Shown: positions 59,040 through 64,000 of the stretch, one piece after another
How positions within the stretch are numbered: the first letter of the stretch is position 1
Layout of the letters: every line of letters starts with the position of its first letter
Source of the DNA: [Pasteurella] mairii
GTDB taxonomy: Bacteria; Pseudomonadota; Gammaproteobacteria; Enterobacterales; Pasteurellaceae
DNA length: 64,000 nt
NCBI GenBank assembly: GCA_900454475.1
Contig: UGSS01000002.1
Span: forward strand, 1,879,605-1,943,604
Direction of reading: 5' to 3'
Translations under genes and position numbers: made by a program
The notes under the pieces: model-generated
Told to the model about the DNA's origin: nothing
What the model saw: only the letters and a program-made list of their open reading frames with translations
Database searches by the model: none

Positions 59040-60185
59040 ATGAAAAACCTCCCTTCCTTTATTGATATGTATTCACAATTAATTGCGCTACCAACGATTA
59101 GCCACATTGAAGAAAAATTTGATCAAAGTAACCGCACTTTAATCGAATTATTGGCAGATTGGTTGCAAACGCTTGGCTTTAAAACTGACATTATTGCCGT
59201 GGAAGGCAGTCATCAAAAATTTAATTTGTTGGCAACTTACGGGGAGGGCGAAGGCGGCTTGCTGCTTGCTGGGCATACGGATACGGTTCCGTTTGATGAT
59301 GGGCGTTGGAATTTCGATCCCTTTAAATTAACCGAACATCAAGGGCGTTTTTATGGTTTAGGTACTGCCGATATGAAAGGCTTTTTTGCTTTTGTGGTGG
59401 ATACAATCCGTCAGTTGGATTTAAACCAATTAAGCAAACCGCTACGCATTTTAGCCACTGCCGACGAAGAAACCACCATGCTCGGCGCTCGTACCTTTAT
59501 TCAACATGCCCATATTCGTCCAGATTGCGCCATCATCGGCGAGCCAACTTCGCTCAAACCAGTGCGTGCGCACAAAGGACATATTGGTGAAGGCTTACAA
59601 ATCGTGGGGAAAAGCGGGCATTCCAGCGATCCGGAAAAAGGCATTAATGCTATTGAATTGATGCATGAAGCCACAGGTTATTTAATGCAAATGCGCGATG
59701 AACTTAAACAAAAATATCACCACGCCGCCTTTGAAATTCCTTACCCGACCATGAATTTCGGTTCGATTTATGGTGGCGACGCGGTTAATCGTATTTGTGC
59801 ATGCTGTGAATTACAATTTGATATTCGCCCATTGCCTAATATTAAGCTGGAAGATTTAAGCGAAATGTTACAACAAAAACTGGCGCCAATGTTTGAACGC
59901 TGGGGCGATCGTATTAGTTTACGTTCTTTACATGCAGCGACGCCAGGTTATGAATGCGAGCATTCTGCGCAAATTGTCCAAGTGGTAGAAAAATTGTTAG
60001 GTGAAAAATGCGAAGCGGTGAATTATTGTACCGAAGCGCCATTTATCCAGCAACTTTGCCCAACGTTGGTCCTAGGTCCTGGTTCAATTGAACAAGCCCA
60101 TCAACCGGATGAATATTTATCAGCCGATTTTATCCAACCGACTCAAGATTTACTGCGCAAATTGATTGCTCAATTTTGCCAATAA
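59040..60185 (+). CDS. argE: Acetylornithine deacetylase
   Basis: Zinc enzyme releasing ornithine from N-acetylornithine. The 381-residue M20-family protein has [13 protein letters not shown] (about residues 73-85; His and Asp), the catalytic pair in [12 protein letters not shown] (about 140-151) and [15 protein letters not shown] (about 190-204) in the lid domain. The near-C-terminal His ([13 protein letters not shown]) is also present. ARG boxes lie 34 bp upstream. The presence of argE indicates the linear acetyl-ornithine pathway as in enterobacteria. Confidence 0.95.
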   Translation: MKNLPSFIDMYSQLIALPTISHIEEKFDQSNRTLIELLADWLQTLGFKTDIIAVEGSHQKFNLLATYGEGEGGLLLAGHTDTVPFDDGRWNFDPFKLTEHQGRFYGLGTADMKGFFAFVVDTIRQLDLNQLSKPLRILATADEETTMLGARTFIQHAHIRPDCAIIGEPTSLKPVRAHKGHIGEGLQIVGKSGHSSDPEKGINAIELMHEATGYLMQMRDELKQKYHHAAFEIPYPTMNFGSIYGGDAVNRICACCELQFDIRPLPNIKLEDLSEMLQQKLAPMFERWGDRISLRSLHAATPGYECEHSAQIVQVVEKLLGEKCEAVNYCTEAPFIQQLCPTLVLGPGSIEQAHQPDEYLSADFIQPTQDLLRKLIAQFCQ

Positions 60186-60204
60186 TCAGCGTCCCAACAC
60201 ACGA

Positions 60205-60252
60205 AAGTGCGGTCAATTTAAAACAACTTTTAAAATGACCGCACTTTTTTAT
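60205..60252. terminator. Uptake-signal hairpin terminator between argE and lipA
   Basis: Inverted uptake signals at 60205 and 60238, the second followed by TTTTTTATTTTA. It serves the convergent argE and lipA genes. Confidence 0.8.
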
Positions 60253-60272
60253 TTTACCTTGATTAATCTAAC

Positions 60273-61235
60273 TTATTTCACTAACCCGCCGCTGGCTTGT
60301 AAATCCGCGTGGTAAGAGGAACGCACAAACGGACCGCAAGCAGCGTGTTCAAAGCCCATGTTTTCCGCTTTTTCACGGAATTCGTCAAATTCTTCCGGCG
60401 GCACATAGCGCGCAACCGGTAAGTGGTGGCGACTTGGTTGCAAATATTGCCCTAAGGTCAACATCGTCACGCCATTGGTGCGTAAATCTTGCATCACCTG
60501 CAAAATTTCTTCATTGCTTTCACCCAAGCCCACCATCAAACCCGATTTGGTCGGGATATGCGGGAACATGGTTTTAAATTCGCGTAATAATTTGAGCGAC
60601 CATTCATAATCCGCCCCCGGACGAATTTCGCGATAAAGTCGCGGTACATTTTCTAAATTATGGTTAAACACATCTGGCGGATTGTCTTTTAATTTGTCCA
60701 GCGCTTGTTCAATACGACCGCGGAAATCCGGCACCAAAATTTCGATTTTAATTCCCGGGTTGAGACGACGCACTTCTTTCACACATTCGGCGAAATGCCC
60801 CGCACCGCGATCCGGTAAGTCATCACGATCCACCGAAGTAATCACCACATAGCGCAATTTCATATCCTGAATGGTCTCTGCTAATTTGCGCGGTTCTTCC
60901 GGATCCGGCGGTAGCGGTTTACCATGAGCAACATCACAAAACGGACAACGACGCGTACAGATCGCCCCTAAAATCATAAAAGTGGCAGTACCATGATTGA
61001 AACATTCGTGTAAATTTGGACAAGAGGCTTCTTCACAAACTGAATGCAGCCCGTGTCTTCTCATGCCATTTTTAATACTGTCAATTTTTGCCGAATTTGC
61101 TGGCAATTTGATTTTCATCCATTCCGGTTTTTTCAGTAATTCTTGATCTGGATTGATATTTTTGACTGGAATAATCGATGTTTTGGCAGCATCACGATAT
61201 TTGACGCCACGCTCCATTTTAAACGGCGTATTCAT
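60273..61235 (-). CDS. lipA: Lipoyl synthase
   Basis: Radical-SAM enzyme that inserts two sulfurs into octanoylated lipoyl domains. The 320-residue protein carries both 4Fe-4S clusters: the auxiliary set in [12 protein letters not shown] (about residues 67-78) and the radical-SAM CxxxCxxC in CTRRCPFC (about 93-100). A C-terminal Arg-Ser-Ser-Tyr (VRSSYHAD) matches the auxiliary cluster Ser ligand. It is 19 bp downstream of lipB in one unit. Confidence 0.95.
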   Translation of the reverse strand: MNTPFKMERGVKYRDAAKTSIIPVKNINPDQELLKKPEWMKIKLPANSAKIDSIKNGMRRHGLHSVCEEASCPNLHECFNHGTATFMILGAICTRRCPFCDVAHGKPLPPDPEEPRKLAETIQDMKLRYVVITSVDRDDLPDRGAGHFAECVKEVRRLNPGIKIEILVPDFRGRIEQALDKLKDNPPDVFNHNLENVPRLYREIRPGADYEWSLKLLREFKTMFPHIPTKSGLMVGLGESNEEILQVMQDLRTNGVTMLTLGQYLQPSRHHLPVARYVPPEEFDEFREKAENMGFEHAACGPFVRSSYHADLQASGGLVK

Positions 61236-61254
61236 TCAACTTTTCCTATAAATG

Positions 61255-61914
61255 TTAAATTTTTGTTATATTATTATAACCTAATAATTGTGTAAAGTAT
61301 GCAACTAATTTTGGCGCCACTTTATCGCAATCCGCCGCTGTTTTTGCGACAAAATCGGCTAACTGACACATTTCCAAGCCCGCATAACCGCAAGGATTGA
61401 TATGATGAAATGGCGATAAATCCATATCAATATTCAACGCCAAGCCATGAAAAGAACAGCCGCGACGAATGCGCAAGCCCAAAGAGCAGATCTTTTTGCC
61501 ATCCACATAAACCCCCGGCGCATCTGGTTTAGGATAGGAATTGATGCCATAATCTGCTAGGGTTTTTACCACCGATTGTTCAAGTGCGGTCACTAATTGG
61601 CGCACATTTAGCTCGTTACCATGCGCTTTATGGCGTTTCACATCAATCAACACATACATAATTTGTTGACCGGGACCATGATAAGTAATTTGTCCGCCAC
61701 GATCGGATTGAATAACCGGAATGTTACTTTGTGTCAACAAATGCTCCGGCTTACCGGCAGAGCCTTGAGTAAATACCGAGGGATGTTGCACCAACCAAAT
61801 TTCATCTGGCGTATTGGCATCGCGTGTGTCAGTAAAATCTTGCATTTTGTGCCAAATTTCTTGATAGTCTTGTAAACCCAGTTGACGAACAATCAGCGGA
61901 ATATCTTGCATCAC
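61255..61914 (-). CDS. lipB: Octanoyl-ACP:protein octanoyltransferase
   Basis: Transfers octanoate from acyl carrier protein to lipoyl domains, the step before LipA. The 219-residue protein has the motif [20 protein letters not shown] (about residues 72-91), the Lys in [20 protein letters not shown] (about 133-152) and the catalytic Cys in [14 protein letters not shown] (about 168-181). Order ybeD-lipB-lipA on the minus strand matches relatives. An uptake signal lies within the gene (61582). Confidence 0.95.
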   Translation of the reverse strand: MMQDIPLIVRQLGLQDYQEIWHKMQDFTDTRDANTPDEIWLVQHPSVFTQGSAGKPEHLLTQSNIPVIQSDRGGQITYHGPGQQIMYVLIDVKRHKAHGNELNVRQLVTALEQSVVKTLADYGINSYPKPDAPGVYVDGKKICSLGLRIRRGCSFHGLALNIDMDLSPFHHINPCGYAGLEMCQLADFVAKTAADCDKVAPKLVAYFTQLLGYNNITKI

Positions 61915-61923
61915 AGCCTCCTA

Positions 61924-62229
61924 TTACAGCACCATTCTTACACCTGCAATTTTTGCCAATTCCTTGTATAGCGTTTCAATTTGTTCAATATCTTCCGCGT
62001 AAATATCCACAGAAACCGAATTGTAAGTTCCTTTACTGCTGATATGTTGGCGAGGTTCGTGTTCACCGCGTGCGTAGCGACTGATCACCTCAACCACATC
62101 CTCCACCAAATTCTCACGATTTACCCCTACCACTTTAAAGGTAAATGAACAAGGAAACTCCAGCAGATCTTTTAATTGTTTTTGTGGAATATCTTCAAGT
62201 TTAACGATTTTCTCATTTTGTGTTGTCAT
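61924..62229 (-). CDS. ybeD: DUF493 family protein YbeD
   Basis: A 101-residue conserved protein with an ACT-like fold in E. coli YbeD, proposed but not proven to have a regulatory role. Recognised by [20 protein letters not shown] (about residues 17-36) and the C-terminal [17 protein letters not shown]. It lies between dacA and lipB, nine bases before lipB, as in many gammaproteobacteria. Confidence 0.92.
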   Translation of the reverse strand: MTTQNEKIVKLEDIPQKQLKDLLEFPCSFTFKVVGVNRENLVEDVVEVISRYARGEHEPRQHISSKGTYNSVSVDIYAEDIEQIETLYKELAKIAGVRMVL

Positions 62230-62280
62230 CTTTTTTCCTAAAAACTCATGTCATTTTGACCGCACTTTGGCTTTAGCGAT

Positions 62281-62318
62281 CAGAAAAAGGATAAAGACGC
62301 GATCGTCGCGTCCTTATC
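62281..62318 (-). terminator. Terminator of dacA
   Basis: On the minus strand, arms GATAAGGACGCGA and TCGCGTCTTTATC (62290-62318, one G-U pair, three-base loop) are followed by CTTTTTCTG. It separates dacA from ybeD-lipB-lipA. Confidence 0.85.
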
Positions 62319-62335
62319 TTGGCTGAAGGTAAAAC

Positions 62336-63520
62336 CTAAAATAAACTTTTTACGGTTAACACAATCCAGTCCCAGGCTTTACCAAAAATACCGCCTTCAT
62401 TAACATCATTCATCACTTGCAAATTCACTTTCGCAATGTCTTTGCCATCTAATTGATAAACCACTTTTCCTACCGCTTGACCTTTGACCAACGGTGCTTC
62501 TAAGAATTTTTTATCTAATTCATAGCGAGTTTTCACATCAGCTTGACGACCTTTCGGCAGGGTAATAAAAGCATCTTGCAATACACCTAATTGCACCTTA
62601 CCACTATCGCCATAATATACACTTTCTTCCGCAATCGGTTTATCCACGCTTAACGCTTTAAACGTTTCAAAATTCGCAAAACCCCATTGCAACAATTTTT
62701 TGCTTTCGACTTCGCGACCTTTATAAGTCGGCACGCCCATCACAACGGAAATCAAGCGCATATTATTACTATTGATGGCAGATGCGACTAAATTATAACC
62801 GGCTTTATCGGTATGTCCGGTTTTCATTCCGTCCACATTCATGGTTTTATCCCATAATAATCCGTTGCGGTTTGGTTGTTTGATCTTATTAAACGTAAAA
62901 TCTTTTTCCGCATAAATTTTATATTCTTCCGGCAAATCGCGGATAATGTGAGCCCCAATAATTGCCATATCGCGCGCTGAAGAATATTGATTATCGTCAT
63001 CTAATCCGTGTACGGTGGTAAAATGAGTATTTTTTAACCCGAACTGAGCCACAAATTTATTCATTTGATCGATAAATGCCGCCTCGGAGCCGGAAACGTG
63101 TTCTGCCATTGCTACGGTCGCATCATTTCCCGACACCACAATAATACCGCGATTTAAATCAGACACTGACACTTGTTGGTTAAGGTTTAAGAACATTTTG
63201 GACGAGCCCGGGAAATTTTTACCCCAAGCACTCTCGCCAATCGTTACTAAATCATCATTATGGATTTTGCCCTGCTTTAACGCATCCCCCACCACGTAGC
63301 TTGTCATCATTTTGGTTAAGGACGCCGGATATTGATGTTGATCCGGGTTTAACGACGCCAATACCGCACCGGAATTATAATCCATTAAAACGAACGTTTG
63401 AGCGTTCAATTCAGGTGCAGCAATACCATATTGCATATCTTCCGCCATGGTTAAGGTTGGCAAAGATAATAATCCGGCAACAAAAGCTATTTTGGTTTTT
63501 TTGAATACGTTGTTTAACAT
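62336..63520 (-). CDS. dacA: D-alanyl-D-alanine carboxypeptidase (PBP5/6 type)
   Basis: Periplasmic enzyme that trims the terminal D-Ala from peptidoglycan side chains. The 394-residue protein has a signal peptide ending near TMA (residue ~26). The three penicillin-binding motifs are SLTK (Ser67 nucleophile to Lys70), SGN (about 129-131) and KTGH (about 230-233). A C-terminal beta domain and an amphipathic anchor helix (AWDWIVLTVKSLF) follow, which hold it at the inner membrane. It lies 15 bp downstream of rlpA on the same strand, the usual rlpA-dacA order. Confidence 0.95.
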   Translation of the reverse strand: MLNNVFKKTKIAFVAGLLSLPTLTMAEDMQYGIAAPELNAQTFVLMDYNSGAVLASLNPDQHQYPASLTKMMTSYVVGDALKQGKIHNDDLVTIGESAWGKNFPGSSKMFLNLNQQVSVSDLNRGIIVVSGNDATVAMAEHVSGSEAAFIDQMNKFVAQFGLKNTHFTTVHGLDDDNQYSSARDMAIIGAHIIRDLPEEYKIYAEKDFTFNKIKQPNRNGLLWDKTMNVDGMKTGHTDKAGYNLVASAINSNNMRLISVVMGVPTYKGREVESKKLLQWGFANFETFKALSVDKPIAEESVYYGDSGKVQLGVLQDAFITLPKGRQADVKTRYELDKKFLEAPLVKGQAVGKVVYQLDGKDIAKVNLQVMNDVNEGGIFGKAWDWIVLTVKSLF

Positions 63521-63535
63521 CTAAAAATCCTATAT

Positions 63536-64000
63536 TTAGTTATCACTATACACAATAAGTTGTTTGGCTTGGTTCAGTTTTTTCAACTGTGCTTTCAGTT
63601 GATTGATCTCATTTTGGCTTTTCACTGGTCCAAAATGAATATCGTATTTGGCTCCGTTTTGGGAAATTTCGGCTTTAACATTTTCTAACGCTAATTGGTC
63701 GATCAATTGCTCCGCCTGTTTTTTATTACTCACATTCAGCATACGCAATTTATAACCGCTTTGTTTACTTGCCTTTTCTTTTGCCCAATGGGAAATAGCA
63801 GCATTATCAATCCGCTGCGCCGCTTCTTTGGTTTTTGCCGATTTAGCTAACACTTCTGCTGCTGGACCGGAAATCTTTCCGTTACGATCAACGTGTAACG
63901 CCTCAATACGTACCTTTCCAAGACCGCTACCAATAATGCCGATTTCTTTGGCGGAAGCATAAGATAAATCAATAATGCGTTTATTGGAAAACGGACCGCG
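63536..64000 (-). CDS. rlpA: Septal ring lytic transglycosylase RlpA (3' part, cut by window edge)
   Basis: The visible C-terminal 154 residues. The double-psi beta-barrel end reads RGPFSNKRIIDLSYASAKEI, a hallmark of RlpA, where it cleaves glycan strands lacking stem peptides. A linker and a SPOR domain (residues ~75-154 of this fragment) follow, which binds denuded septal peptidoglycan. The frame is open to the window edge; the start, lipobox and catalytic residues lie to the right. The downstream neighbour is dacA. Confidence 0.9.
   Translation of the reverse strand, partial: RGPFSNKRIIDLSYASAKEIGIIGSGLGKVRIEALHVDRNGKISGPAAEVLAKSAKTKEAAQRIDNAAISHWAKEKASKQSGYKLRMLNVSNKKQAEQLIDQLALENVKAEISQNGAKYDIHFGPVKSQNEINQLKAQLKKLNQAKQLIVYSDN

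Overview
This window is chromosomal DNA from a member of the Pasteurellaceae. The strongest evidence is at least 37 exact copies, on both strands, of the 9-base core AAGTGCGGT. This is the Hin-subtype DNA uptake signal of Haemophilus, Aggregatibacter and Pasteurella. The protein set (YfeCD, GltBD, MaeB, RsuA-Bcr, SecB-GpsA-CysE, LipAB-DacA-RlpA) and the low GC content agree. I cannot name the species from the sequence alone.

Layout. 1-1.7 kb: two permeases of a chelated iron/manganese ABC transporter. 2-9.6 kb: nitrogen assimilation, with asnB convergent to gltBD. 9.9-15.1 kb: a Fur-boxed island with a YddB-like TonB-dependent receptor that lacks any visible signal peptide, followed by a PqqL/FusC-like M16 zinc protease that looks like a lipoprotein. 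15.2-23.3 kb: core metabolism (sodA, maeB, rsuA, a Bcr/CflA exporter, a zinc-ribbon membrane protein, fba, pgk). 23.7-27.5 kb: sulfate/thiosulfate importer sbp-cysTWA. 27.5-31.2 kb: RNase I, YfhL ferredoxin, YfiF methyltransferase, PssA. 31.3-35.7 kb: a nucleoside/pseudouridine salvage cluster (nucleoside hydrolase, HTH-fused PfkB kinase, PsuG, CNT transporter) with a large perfect inverted repeat before the regulator-kinase. 35.8-42.5 kb: YdcZ-like protein, ndh, Dcu transporter, yibN, secB, gpsA, cysE. 42.8-45.3 kb: a haemoglobin/haem-type TonB receptor behind a Fur-like box. 45.4-48.9 kb: selB, selA and selC (tRNA-Sec) together. 48.9-51.5 kb: a scar region with an integrase 5' remnant, an ABC-transporter remnant, a DUF72 gene, an orphan membrane protein and a small controller-like XRE regulator with a palindrome. 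51.5-60.2 kb: metH, argCBH and divergent argE with a double ARG box. 60.2-64 kb: lipA, lipB, ybeD, dacA and the 3' end of rlpA.

The variable blocks (the yddB-pqqL pair, the pseudouridine cluster, the haemoglobin receptor, the selC scar) contain no uptake-signal cores, whereas the core-gene stretches carry many. This suggests that the variable blocks arrived more recently. Several convergent or terminal gene ends use inverted pairs of uptake signals as apparent terminators.

The most interesting places are: the YddB/PqqL pair, which on family grounds could be a protease-coupled import system but whose receptor has lost its export signal; the fossil integration site behind tRNA-Sec, with three copies of a 16-base motif and an integrase start codon fused to a fragment of another gene; the regulator-kinase fusion in the pseudouridine cluster; and the orphan controller-type regulator next to metH. 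I found no CRISPR array, no intact insertion sequence, no rRNA and no recognisable riboswitch.
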